A DNA stretch of 64,000 nucleotides. Source: Caenispirillum salinarum_A. Lineage in GTDB: Bacteria > Pseudomonadota > Alphaproteobacteria > Rhodospirillales > Rhodospirillaceae. The notes under the pieces are model-generated. The model saw nothing but the letters and a program-made list of their open reading frames with translations. It was not told the origin of the DNA and made no database searches. The position numbers and the translations under genes were made by a program. Location of the stretch: contig NZ_CP085224.1 in assembly GCF_044803115.1 (NCBI RefSeq), forward strand, positions 2,356,001-2,420,000, read 5' to 3'. This document shows positions 35,126-46,462 of this stretch, in pieces. The first letter of the stretch is position 1, and each line of letters begins with the position of its first letter.

Positions 35126-35659
35126 ATGAAGTTCCGTTCTTTGAGTGTTTTTGCCGCCGTCGCGCTGCTGGCCGCCTGTACCACCCCGCCCGAGGAAGGC
35201 GCGGGCACGGGCGGCGCGGGGGCCATGGGCACCGCCGGCATGGGCGCGGGCGCGGCCGGCGAGGGCGTCGGCGCCGACGGCATGGGCCAGGCCGGCCCGG
35301 CGGCGGGCTCCGTTCAGGAGTTCCGCGAGGTCGTGGGCGACCGCGTCTTCTTCGCCACCGACGCCTACACGCTCAGCCCCGAGGCCCAGGCCGCCCTGCG
35401 TCGTCAGGCCGCCTGGCTGCAGCAGTATCCGGGCAAGACCGTTCTGGTGGAGGGTCACGCCGACGAGCGCGGCACCCGCGAGTACAACCTGGCGCTCGGT
35501 GAGCGTCGCGCCAATTCCGCCAAGGACTTCCTGGTGCTGCAGGGCGTGCCCGCCAACAACATCCAGACGGTCTCCTACGGCAAGGAGCGCCCGGTCTGCG
35601 TCGAGAGCACGCCGGACTGCTGGCAGCAGAACCGTCGCGCCGTGACCGTCATCCGCTGA
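35126..35659 (+). CDS. pal: Peptidoglycan-associated lipoprotein Pal
   Basis: 177 aa. Lipobox LLAAC with the lipid-carrying Cys at residue 18, a Gly/Ala/Met-rich linker (~25-62), then an OmpA-C domain with the peptidoglycan-binding residues in VEGHADERGTREYNLALGERRA. It anchors the outer membrane to peptidoglycan and is the partner of TolB. It is separated from tolB by a 196-bp gap with a hairpin and followed by another hairpin. Confidence 0.97.
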   Translation: MKFRSLSVFAAVALLAACTTPPEEGAGTGGAGAMGTAGMGAGAAGEGVGADGMGQAGPAAGSVQEFREVVGDRVFFATDAYTLSPEAQAALRRQAAWLQQYPGKTVLVEGHADERGTREYNLALGERRANSAKDFLVLQGVPANNIQTVSYGKERPVCVESTPDCWQQNRRAVTVIR

Positions 35660-35664
35660 GACCA

Positions 35665-35709
35665 CGGCGGACGCGCCGGGCCGGCCTGACTGGTCCGGTG
35701 CGTCCGCCG
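35665..35709 (+). terminator. 15-bp hairpin between pal and cpoB
   Basis: The arms 35665-35679 and 35695-35709 (beginning CGGCGGACGC, ending GCGTCCGCCG) pair with one G-T pair around a 15-nt loop, 5 bp after the pal stop. There is no T tract. It is likely to stabilise the abundant pal message and reduce expression of cpoB and the genes that follow. Confidence 0.55.
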
Positions 35710-35746
35710 CTGGTGTTCTGGGCGCAGAGGCAAAGGGAGTTCCACC

Positions 35747-36835
35747 GTGTCGATCCTTGGCTTGCGACGCATCCGCCGCCGTCCGGTCCCGCTGGGCCGG
35801 CGACTGCTCGCCACCTCCATGCTGGCCGTCGGGCTGGCGGCCGCCGCCGTCACGGTGTCGGCGCCCGCGCCGGCCGCCGCGCAGTCCGCCCAGGAACGGC
35901 TGGACCGACTGGAGCGCGACCTGCAGCTTCTCCAGCGCCAGGTCTACCGGGGTGATTTCGCCGCCGGCCAGACGCCGCCGCCGAGCACGGCGGGGGCAGG
36001 CGTGTCCGGCGACGTGGCAACCCGGCTTCAGGACCGCATCACCGAACTGGAGCAACTGGTGACGCGCCTGACCGGCCGCGTGGAGGAGACGCAGTACCAG
36101 GTCCAGCAGACGGACCAGCGCCTCCAGCGTTTCATGGACGACGTGGATTTCCGCCTGCAACAGCTTGAAGGCACGGGCGGCAGCGCCGCTGCGCCGGCGG
36201 GGGACCAGAACCAGAACCAGGGTACGAGCGCAGAAGCGCCCGCGCCGGGGCAGGGGACGTCCGCCACGCAGGGCGGCTTCCGTCCGGCCACGCCGTCCGA
36301 GGCCGCGCCGACGGGCGGGCAGGGCGCCGGCTCGCAGGGACTGGCGCCCGGCGAGGGCACCCTCGGCACCATTCCGGCCGAGCCGCCGGCCGAAGGCCAG
36401 GCCGAGGCTCCGGCGGCGCAGGGCGGCCCGGTGCTGCCCGAGGGCACGCCGGAAGAGCAATACTCCTACGCCTTCGGTCTGCTGCGCGAAGGCGCCTATG
36501 ATCGCGCGGCGCGGTCGTTCGAGGCCTTCGTAGAGCGTCACCCGGAACACGCACTGGCCGGCAACGCCCAGTACTGGCTGGGCGAGACCCATTACGTGCA
36601 GGGCGATTACGAGCGGGCGGCGGTGACTTTCCTGGACGGATACCGCAGCTATCCCGAAAGTCCGAAGGCGCCGGACAACCTGCTCAAGCTGGGGCTGACC
36701 ATGGCGCAGTTGGACAAGACCCGCGAGGCCTGCGCCGCCTTCACGCGCATCTCCGGCGAGTATCCGCAGGCGCCCGATCCCATCCAGCGCCGCGCCCGCT
36801 CCGAGGCCGAGCGCCTGGGCTGCGGCAACCTCTGA
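35747..36835 (+). CDS. cpoB: Cell division coordinator CpoB (YbgF)
   Basis: 362 aa, GTG start. A signal peptide ends at PAPAAAQS; a coiled coil follows (AQERLDRLERDLQLLQRQVY, ITELEQLVTRLTGRVEE), then a long Ala/Gly/Pro/Gln linker (~135-235), then tetratricopeptide repeats beginning EEQYSYAFGLLREGAYDRAARSFEAFVERHP. It acts in the periplasm with Tol and the septal peptidoglycan synthase. Final gene of the Tol-Pal set; tilS starts 9 bp later. Confidence 0.92.
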   Translation: MSILGLRRIRRRPVPLGRRLLATSMLAVGLAAAAVTVSAPAPAAAQSAQERLDRLERDLQLLQRQVYRGDFAAGQTPPPSTAGAGVSGDVATRLQDRITELEQLVTRLTGRVEETQYQVQQTDQRLQRFMDDVDFRLQQLEGTGGSAAAPAGDQNQNQGTSAEAPAPGQGTSATQGGFRPATPSEAAPTGGQGAGSQGLAPGEGTLGTIPAEPPAEGQAEAPAAQGGPVLPEGTPEEQYSYAFGLLREGAYDRAARSFEAFVERHPEHALAGNAQYWLGETHYVQGDYERAAVTFLDGYRSYPESPKAPDNLLKLGLTMAQLDKTREACAAFTRISGEYPQAPDPIQRRARSEAERLGCGNL

Positions 36836-36843
36836 CCGGTGCC

Positions 36844-38286
36844 ATGGGCGGTCCGGACGATCAGGACGACGGGGCGGTGCCGGAGGGCGGCGCCGCCCGT
36901 CCCGTCTCGGCGGAGTGCTTCGCCGCGCTGATGGCGCCGCTCGGCCCCTTCGAGCGCCCGCCGCGCCTGGCCGTGGCGGTTTCCGGCGGGGCGGACAGCC
37001 TGGCGCTGACGCTGCTGGCCCATGAGTGGGCGGCGCGGCGCGGCGGCTCGGTCCTGGCGCTGACCGTCGACCATGGCCTGCGGCCAGCGGCGGCGGAGGA
37101 GGCCCGCACCGTCGGTCGCTGGCTTGCGGCGCGCGGCATCGCTCACGCCATCCTCACGAACGAACGTCCAGCCCCAAGCGCCAACATCCAGGCCGAGGCA
37201 CGCGGCCTGCGCTATCGCCTGCTGCTGGAGCGCTGCCGGGCCGAGGGCATCCTGCACCTGCTGACCGGCCATCACCGAGAGGACCAGGCGGAAACGCTGT
37301 TGCTGCGCCTCGGCCGGGGCTCGGGCCTGCGCGGGCTGTCGGCCATGGCGCCGGTGACCGAGGCGACGGAGGCGCGGCTCCTGCGGCCGCTGCTGGATGT
37401 TCCGCGCGCCAGCCTGTCCGCCACCTGCGCCGCCGCCGGCATGGATTGGGTCGACGACCCCAGCAACCGCGATCGCCGCCATGCCCGGGTGCGCGTCCGG
37501 GCTGTGCTGCCGGCGCTGGAGACGGCGGGCATCGGCCTCACGCCCGCCCGGCTGGCGGAGACGGCAGCGCGGCTTGGCCGCGCGCGGGCGGCGGAGAACG
37601 AGGCCGTGGCGGCCCTGTTGGCCAAGGCGGTGACCGTGCATCCGCTGGGGCACGCGGAAGTGGACCCCGATCCGTTTGCCGACGCGCCCGAAGAAATCGC
37701 GCTGCGGGCCTTTTCGCGGGTGCTCGCCTGCATTGGCGGGGCGGCGCATACGCCCCGGCTCGACGGACTGGAGCAGGCGCTCGCGCGGCTGGGGACGACG
37801 GAGGTCACGGTGGCCGGATGCCGGCTCGCCCACCGCCGGAATCGCTGGATCGTTTGTCGTGAAGCCGGCCGCACCGCGCCGCCCGCGCCGCTGGCCGCCG
37901 GCGCATGGGACGGCCGCTGGCGCTGGACGCCGCCGGCCGACCGGTCGGACACGGCGGTGGGAGCCCTGGGCGAGACCGGCCTGTCGGTTGTTCCGAAGGA
38001 TGTGCGCGGGCTCTTGCCGTCGGTGGTCGTTCAGGCGCTACCTGCCGTATGGAAGAGTGGCGACGTGATCGGCCTGCCCGGGCTCGGCTGGTGGAGTGAC
38101 GCGGGTTCGGCGCCCCTGCTGCAACCGGGAAGCCTGCGGTTTGCCCCGCGCGTTGCCATGACGTATGTTGGATGTGGCGGCTTGCGCCGGGGGCGTCGTC
38201 ACCTATGTAGGCAGGTAGATATTTCCCGCGTGGCGGAAGGGCGAATGAAGGCAGGTACGGGACATCGCCCCCGTCGCGCGACATGA
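36844..38286 (+). CDS. tilS: tRNA(Ile) lysidine synthetase TilS
   Basis: 480 aa. The ATP-pyrophosphatase loop is AVSGGADSLALTLL near residue 43; TGHHREDQAETLLLRLGRGSG is the second conserved block. It makes lysidine at position 34 of tRNA-Ile(CAU). The last ~40 residues (from about 38160) are rich in Gly, Arg and Cys, do not look like the family's C terminus, and coincide with the ftsH promoter region. They may be read-through sequence past a lost stop. The frame ends 16 bp before ftsH. Confidence 0.9.
   Translation: MGGPDDQDDGAVPEGGAARPVSAECFAALMAPLGPFERPPRLAVAVSGGADSLALTLLAHEWAARRGGSVLALTVDHGLRPAAAEEARTVGRWLAARGIAHAILTNERPAPSANIQAEARGLRYRLLLERCRAEGILHLLTGHHREDQAETLLLRLGRGSGLRGLSAMAPVTEATEARLLRPLLDVPRASLSATCAAAGMDWVDDPSNRDRRHARVRVRAVLPALETAGIGLTPARLAETAARLGRARAAENEAVAALLAKAVTVHPLGHAEVDPDPFADAPEEIALRAFSRVLACIGGAAHTPRLDGLEQALARLGTTEVTVAGCRLAHRRNRWIVCREAGRTAPPAPLAAGAWDGRWRWTPPADRSDTAVGALGETGLSVVPKDVRGLLPSVVVQALPAVWKSGDVIGLPGLGWWSDAGSAPLLQPGSLRFAPRVAMTYVGCGGLRRGRRHLCRQVDISRVAEGRMKAGTGHRPRRAT
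38181..38211 (+). promoter_or_regulatory. RpoH (sigma-32) promoter of ftsH
   Basis: CTTG (38181-38184), 17 bp, then CCTATGTAGG (38202-38211) matches every specified position of the alphaproteobacterial RpoH consensus CTTG-N17-CYTATNTNNG. It lies about 90 bp before the ftsH start, inside the 3' end of tilS. ftsH is a classic heat-shock gene, so position and function agree. Confidence 0.75.
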
Positions 38287-38302
38287 GTGGAAGGGTCTGG
38301 AA

Positions 38303-40249
<1,947 letters not shown>

Positions 40250-40284
40250 TGCCGTGAGTGCTGCCTTCACCCCTTCCATCACGG

Positions 40285-40316
40285 AAAGCCCCGCGCTCGC
40301 GCGGGGCTTTTCTCTG
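40285..40316 (+). terminator. Intrinsic terminator of ftsH
   Basis: A perfect 11-bp stem (40285-40295 with 40300-40310; AAAGCCCCGCG/CGCGGGGCTTT) with a CTCG tetraloop and a TTTTCTCT tail: a standard intrinsic terminator 36 bp after the ftsH stop. It lies inside the upstream-extended folP frame, where it would be translated as ESPALARGFSL. Confidence 0.85.
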
Positions 40317-40340
40317 CCCGAGGGCGCCGAACCGGCGTCC

Positions 40341-41414
40341 ATGGTTCACCTGGCGCCGGCCGCCGTCTTGACCGGCGCCGCCGCCCGCGCCGCCATCGAG
40401 GGCGGTCACGCGCTGCCGCTGGCCGGGCGGGATGACATGGCCTTCTCTTTGGTGGCCGTGCTTCTCCGCAAGCCCGGCGGCGGCGCCGATGCCGTGGTCG
40501 CGCCCGAGGAAGCCGTCACCGCCTGGGCCGAGGGCTGCGCCGAGCACGTGGCGGCGCACGTGGCGGCGACGCTGGAACGCCTGACCGCGCCGCGCCCCGC
40601 CTTTGCCGGCCTGTCCATGGACCGGCCGCGCGTCATGGGTATCCTGAACATCACCCCCGACAGCTTCTCCGACGGTGGCGACCGCTACGATCCCGCCGTC
40701 GCCGTCGCCGACGGCTTGGCGATGCTGGAGGCGGGCGCCGACATCCTGGACGTGGGCGGCGAAAGCACCCGGCCCGGGTCCGACCCTGTGTCCCCGGAGG
40801 AGGAAATCCGCCGCGTGGTGCCTGTGGTGCGCGGGCTTGCGGAGAAGGGCGCCGTCGTCTCCATCGACACCCGCAACGCCGCCACCATGGAGGCTGCCGT
40901 GGCCGCCGGCGCGCGCATCGTCAACGACGTCACCGCCCTGACCTGGGACCCCGACGCCCTGCCGACGGTGGCGCGGCTGGATGTGCTGGTGGTGCTCATG
41001 CACATCCAGGGCACGCCCCAGACCATGCAGAAGGACCCCGTCTACGACTGCGCACCGCTGGACGTGGCGGACTGGTTGCGCGGCCGGGCGGAGGAGGCGC
41101 GGGCGGCGGGCGTGCGGGCGGAGAATATCTGCCTCGACCCCGGCATCGGCTTCGGCAAGACGCTGGCCCACAACCTGGAAATCCTGGCGTGGTCGGGCGT
41201 GCTGCACGGCCTGGGGCACCCGGTGCTGCTGGGCCTGTCGCGCAAATCCTTCATCGGCCGCCTCAGTCGGGGCGAGGCGCCGAAGGAGCGCCTGCCGGGC
41301 ACCATCGCCGCCGATCAGACGGGGCTGGATCGGGGCCTGCAGATACTCCGGGTCCATGATGTGTCGGAGGCGGTGCAGGCGGTCGCCACATGGCGGGGCA
41401 TCGGCTCAGTCTGA
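40341..41414 (+). CDS. folP: Dihydropteroate synthase
   Basis: 357 aa from the ATG at 40341. The pterin-binding motifs RVMGILNITPDSFSDGG, DILDVGGESTRPGS, VVSIDTRNAATM and DPGIGFGKTLAHN are intact. It joins p-aminobenzoate to the pterin in folate synthesis. The first ~95 residues form an extra N-terminal segment before the core. A GTG at 40254 keeps the frame open and adds 29 residues, but that stretch includes a complete terminator hairpin, so the later start is preferred; it has no strong ribosome site. Confidence 0.92.
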   Translation: MVHLAPAAVLTGAAARAAIEGGHALPLAGRDDMAFSLVAVLLRKPGGGADAVVAPEEAVTAWAEGCAEHVAAHVAATLERLTAPRPAFAGLSMDRPRVMGILNITPDSFSDGGDRYDPAVAVADGLAMLEAGADILDVGGESTRPGSDPVSPEEEIRRVVPVVRGLAEKGAVVSIDTRNAATMEAAVAAGARIVNDVTALTWDPDALPTVARLDVLVVLMHIQGTPQTMQKDPVYDCAPLDVADWLRGRAEEARAAGVRAENICLDPGIGFGKTLAHNLEILAWSGVLHGLGHPVLLGLSRKSFIGRLSRGEAPKERLPGTIAADQTGLDRGLQILRVHDVSEAVQAVATWRGIGSV

Positions 41415-41492
41415 CGACAGGTTGCCAAGCGGCCGTGCGCTAGGATAGTCCTTAGGGTAACTGTTCCGACCTTAGAGCACGGACCCTTGCCC

Positions 41493-42865
41493 ATGACATC
41501 CAAGCTGTTCGGCACCGACGGTGTGCGTGGCACCGCCAATGCCTATCCCATGACCGCCGACATCGCCATGAAGATCGGCATGGCCGCGGGCTCCCACTTC
41601 ACCAACGGCGATCACCGGCACACGGTGGTCATCGGCAAGGACACGCGCCTGTCGGGCTACATGCTGGAGCCGGCCCTGACGGCCGGCTTCATCTCGGTCG
41701 GCATGGACGTGATCCTGGTCGGGCCCATGCCCACCCCCGCGGTCGCCATGTTGACACGGTCCCTGCGCGCGGACATGGGCGTCGTCATCTCGGCGTCGCA
41801 CAACCCCTATGAGGACAACGGCATCAAGCTGTTCGGCCCCGACGGGTTCAAGCTGTCCGACGCCACCGAGGACGAGATCGAGCATCTGCTGCACAACGGG
41901 CTGGATGCACTGCGCGTGGCGCCGGCGAAGCTGGGCAAGGCGCGCCGCATGGAGGACGCCACCGGCCGCTACATTGAAAGCGTCAAGGCGACGCTCCCGC
42001 GCGACCGGCGACTGGACGGTCTGAAGGTCGTCGTCGATTGCGCCAACGGGGCGGCCTACAAGGTCGCGCCGCAGGTGATCTGGGAACTGGGCGCCGAGGT
42101 CATTTCCATCGGCGTCGAGCCCGACGGCTTCAACATCAACAAGGGCTGCGGCTCGCTGTATCCCGAGCGGATGCAGCAGGCGGTGGTCAGTCACGGCGCC
42201 GATATCGGCATTTCCCTGGACGGCGACGCCGACCGCATCCAGGTCTGCGACGAACACGGCGCCATGGTGGACGGCGACCAGCTCATGGGCCTGATCGCGC
42301 GCGCCTGGAAGCGCGACGGCAAGCTGCAGGGCGATGCCCTTGTCGCCACGGTCATGTCCAACCTGGGGCTGGAGCGCTTTATCGAGAGCCAGGGCCTCAA
42401 GATGGTCCGCACCAAGGTGGGTGACCGCTATGTGGTGGAGTGCATGCGCCGCGACGGCTACAACCTTGGCGGCGAGCAGTCCGGCCACATCGTGCTGGGT
42501 GGCCAGGCGACCACCGGCGACGGCCTCACGGCGGGGCTGGAGGTCCTGTCGGAACTGATCCAGCAGGGGCGCCGGGCGAGCGAGGTCTGCCACGTCTTCG
42601 ACCGGGTGCCGCAGGTGCTCAAGAACGTGCGCCTGGCCCACCGCGACGCGGCCAAAGCAGTCATGGACAGCAAGGTGGTGACCGATGCCATCGGCGCCGC
42701 CGAGGCGCGGCTGGAGGCTTCGGGCGGGCGCCTGCTCATCCGCCAGTCGGGCACCGAACCCAAGATCCGCGTCATGGCGGAAGGCGACGACAAGGCGCTG
42801 GTGGAGGACCTGGTGGACGGCCTGTGCGCCACCATCCAGGGCGAGGCGGCGAAGGAGGCCGCGTG

Positions 42866-42866
<1 letters not shown>
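41493..42866 (+). CDS. glmM: Phosphoglucosamine mutase
   Basis: 457 aa. The phosphoserine loop ISASHNPYEDNGIK has its Ser at residue 102, the same number as in E. coli GlmM. Metal loop SLDGDADRIQ, sugar loop GGEQSGHI and phosphate site RQSGTEPKIRVM are complete. It turns glucosamine 6-phosphate into the 1-phosphate for UDP-GlcNAc. The ATG at 41493 is preferred over a TTG at 41487. The ftsH-folP-glmM order is common in proteobacteria. Its stop shares a base with the thiD start (TGATG). Confidence 0.96.
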
Positions 42867-43675
<809 letters not shown>

Positions 43676-43703
43676 CGAATTCTCCCGAAGGACCGCCGAG
43701 CCC

Positions 43704-44414
43704 ATGACCGAGGAACTGTTCCGCGAGGACTCCTACCTCAAGGAGTGCGCCGCCACCGTCACCCGTGCCGCCGACGGCGCCATCTGTCTCGACCGCACGG
43801 TGTTCTACCCGATGGGCGGCGGACAGCCGGGTGATTCCGGCGTGCTGCGGCTGGATGACGGGTCGGAGGTGCGCGTTGTCGACACCCGCAAGGACAAGGA
43901 CACGGGCGACATCCTCCACATCCCGGCCGAAGGCGAGACCGCGCCGGCGGAAGGCGCGGCGGTGACCGCCGTTATCGACTGGGACCGCCGCCACCGGCTC
44001 ATGCGGATGCATTCGTGCCTGCATCTGCTGTGCGCGCTGGTACCGGGCGCGGTGACCGGCGGCAACGTCAGTGACGGCAAGGGGCGGCTTGACTTCGACC
44101 TTGAGGAAAGCCCCGACAAGGAAGCGCTGACCGAAAAGCTGAACGCGCTCATCGCTGCGGACGCGCCGGTCGGGCATTCCTGGATCACGGACGAAGAGCT
44201 TGCGGCGAACCCGGACATGGTCCGCACCATGTCGGTCAAGCCGCCCATGGGGCAGGGGCGGGTGCGCATCATCGCCGTGGCGGGTGTCGACACCCAGCCC
44301 TGCGGCGGAACCCACGTCGCGCGCACCGGCGAGATCGGTCCCGTTCAGGTGGCGAAAATCGAGAAGAAGGGACGCATGAACCGTCGCATCAGCGTAGCGT
44401 TAATGTCAGGCTGA
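43704..44414 (+). CDS. alaX: Free-standing alanyl-tRNA editing protein AlaX
   Basis: 236 aa. The AlaRS-like N-terminal fold (CLDRTVFYPMGGGQPGDSG) and second domain carry both zinc/editing motifs: HSCLH (HxxxH) and CGGTH (CxxxH). It hydrolyses Ser-tRNA-Ala made in error by AlaRS, in the cytosol. The length fits the AlaX-M class. It lies 28 bp after thiD with CCGAAGGA before the ATG, so may be cotranscribed with it. Confidence 0.9.
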   Translation: MTEELFREDSYLKECAATVTRAADGAICLDRTVFYPMGGGQPGDSGVLRLDDGSEVRVVDTRKDKDTGDILHIPAEGETAPAEGAAVTAVIDWDRRHRLMRMHSCLHLLCALVPGAVTGGNVSDGKGRLDFDLEESPDKEALTEKLNALIAADAPVGHSWITDEELAANPDMVRTMSVKPPMGQGRVRIIAVAGVDTQPCGGTHVARTGEIGPVQVAKIEKKGRMNRRISVALMSG

Positions 44415-44474
44415 ATCCGCTAACCGCGCTAAGGGATTAAGGCCATCCTCGGACCGGGTATCGCCGACATTCAG

Positions 44475-46385
44475 ATGTGGATCACGCTCGCTCTCATGGC
44501 GGGCGTGATCGTGCTTTACGTCACCGAATGGCTGAGCCTGGAGTTGACGTCGCTGCTGCTGCTGTCGGCGCTGTTGCTGCTGTTCCACGTCGCGCCCGTG
44601 ACCCGGGACGGCGAGGTCGTGCTGGAAGCCGCCGACCTGGTGCGTGGTTTCGCCAATCCGGCGCTGCTGACGGTTCTGGCGTTGCTGGTGGTGGGCGAGG
44701 CCATGATCCGGACCGGCGCCCTGGATTCAGTGGCCGAGAAAGTGGGCAGCCCGCGCATGGGCGTGCATCGCGGCATCGTCATGGTGCTGCTGGGCGTGGC
44801 GGTGTTGTCGGCGTTCCTCAACAACACGCCGGTGGTGGTGATCTTCATTCCCATCATGCAGGCGCTGGCCCGCAGTCGGAACTGGTCGCCAAGCCGCCTG
44901 ATGATGCCGCTGTCCTTCGCCGCCATACTGGGCGGCATGACGACGCTCATCGGCTCGTCCACCAACCTGCTGGTGTCGTCGGCGCTCATCGAGCTGGGGC
45001 GCGAGGAACTGGGGTTCTTCGAGTTCCTGCCCATCGCCCTGGTGCTGGCCAGTATCGGCATGGTTTACACGTTTGTCGTGGCGCCGCGCCTGCTGCCCAG
45101 CCGGCAGCCCATGTCCAGCCGCATGGCCGGGGGTGGCAAGCAGTTCGTCAGCCAGATCGTGGTGCCCGAGGACAGCCCGCTTGTCGGCCAGAAGGCGGCC
45201 GCCGGCAAGTTCAAGGCGCTGCCCGACATCACCGTCCGCCTCATCCAGCGCGGCGAGCATGCGGAGTTGCCGCCGTTCGACGATTTTCCCATCCGGGCCG
45301 GCGACGTGCTGGTCATCGCCGCCACCCGTAGCGCCCTGACCGAAGTCGCGTCGCGCCAGCCTGGCCTGCTGTTCCCCCCGGTCCCCGGCCGCGACAGCCA
45401 GGGGGAGCGCATCAAGGGGCAGAAGGCCGTGCAGGAGGGCGCGGCCGTCAACGGCGCGGAGGCCGGCGAAGACGGCGCCCGCGAGGACGAGGGCGAGGAC
45501 GGTGAGGCCGCGCCGCCGCCCGAACTGACGGAAATGGTGCTGGTGGAGGCCATGGTCAGCCCGGCCTCGCGCCTCATCGGCCTGACGCTGGAGCAGTACG
45601 GCATCCGCCAGCGGCACCGCTGCCTGGCGGTCGGCATCCTGCGCCGGGCGCGCATGATCCGCGCCCGCATGACCGAAATCCGGCTGGAGGCGGGCGACGT
45701 GATCCTGCTGCTCGGCCGCTCGCGCGACATCGACGGTCTGCGCGGCGAGCGCGACCTTGTCATCATGTCGGGCACCCGCGGCGCCCTGCCGCGCCGCCAC
45801 CTGGCGAAGACGGCCGGCGCCATCTTCGCAGCGACCGTGGGGCTGGCGGCCCTGGGGCTGATTCCGATTCTGGCCGCCGCCATCATCGCCGCCACGGCGC
45901 TCATCGGCGTCGGAGCCATCAATTTGCGGCAGGCCGCCCGCGCCCTGGACCGCAAGATCATTCTGGTCGTCGTCGCCGCCCTGGCGCTGGGCGATGCGTT
46001 GCAGGCGACCGGTGGCGCGCGGTGGATCGCCGAGGGCGCGCTGGCCGTGGCGGGAGACATGGGACCGGTCGGCGTGTTGTCAGCCTTCTTCCTGCTGGTC
46101 GCGATGTTCACCAACATTCTCACCAATAACGCCACAGCCGTCCTGTTCACGCCCATCGGCATCAGCCTGGCCGAGCAGATGGGGACCGACCCGCGCATTT
46201 TCGCCATCACCGTGGTCCTGGCCGGAAATTGCTCCTTCGCGTCGCCCATCGGCTATAAGACCAACCTTCTCATCATGGGGCCCGGCCAGTACCACTTCGC
46301 CGATTTCGTGAAGGCGGGCCTGCCGCTGGTGATCCTGCTGTGGATCGTCTTCACCCTTTTCGCGCCGGTCTACTGGAGCCTGTAG
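44475..46385 (+). CDS. SLC13-type permease with central TrkA-C domains
   Basis: 636 aa. The N-terminal membrane half opens MWITLALMAGVIVLYVTEWLSLEL and has NNTPVVVIFIPIM and GGMTTLIGSSTNLLVSSALIE, motifs of the divalent anion:Na+ symporter group; the C-terminal half repeats them (ILTNNATAVLFTPIGISLAEQ). Between them (~215-430) are two TrkA-C (RCK-C) regulatory domains, joined by an acidic Glu/Asp-rich linker near residues 325-350. Substrate is probably an anion such as sulfate or a dicarboxylate; TrkA-C domains suggest cytosolic gating by a small ligand. Confidence 0.85.
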   Translation: MWITLALMAGVIVLYVTEWLSLELTSLLLLSALLLLFHVAPVTRDGEVVLEAADLVRGFANPALLTVLALLVVGEAMIRTGALDSVAEKVGSPRMGVHRGIVMVLLGVAVLSAFLNNTPVVVIFIPIMQALARSRNWSPSRLMMPLSFAAILGGMTTLIGSSTNLLVSSALIELGREELGFFEFLPIALVLASIGMVYTFVVAPRLLPSRQPMSSRMAGGGKQFVSQIVVPEDSPLVGQKAAAGKFKALPDITVRLIQRGEHAELPPFDDFPIRAGDVLVIAATRSALTEVASRQPGLLFPPVPGRDSQGERIKGQKAVQEGAAVNGAEAGEDGAREDEGEDGEAAPPPELTEMVLVEAMVSPASRLIGLTLEQYGIRQRHRCLAVGILRRARMIRARMTEIRLEAGDVILLLGRSRDIDGLRGERDLVIMSGTRGALPRRHLAKTAGAIFAATVGLAALGLIPILAAAIIAATALIGVGAINLRQAARALDRKIILVVVAALALGDALQATGGARWIAEGALAVAGDMGPVGVLSAFFLLVAMFTNILTNNATAVLFTPIGISLAEQMGTDPRIFAITVVLAGNCSFASPIGYKTNLLIMGPGQYHFADFVKAGLPLVILLWIVFTLFAPVYWSL

Positions 46386-46462
46386 CCGGCCGCGTTGACG
46401 GGCTTCCGGGCGGCGCATAGAGTGCGGCTCTCATCGCCAGCCCCACAGGGAGCCTCCGTCGC

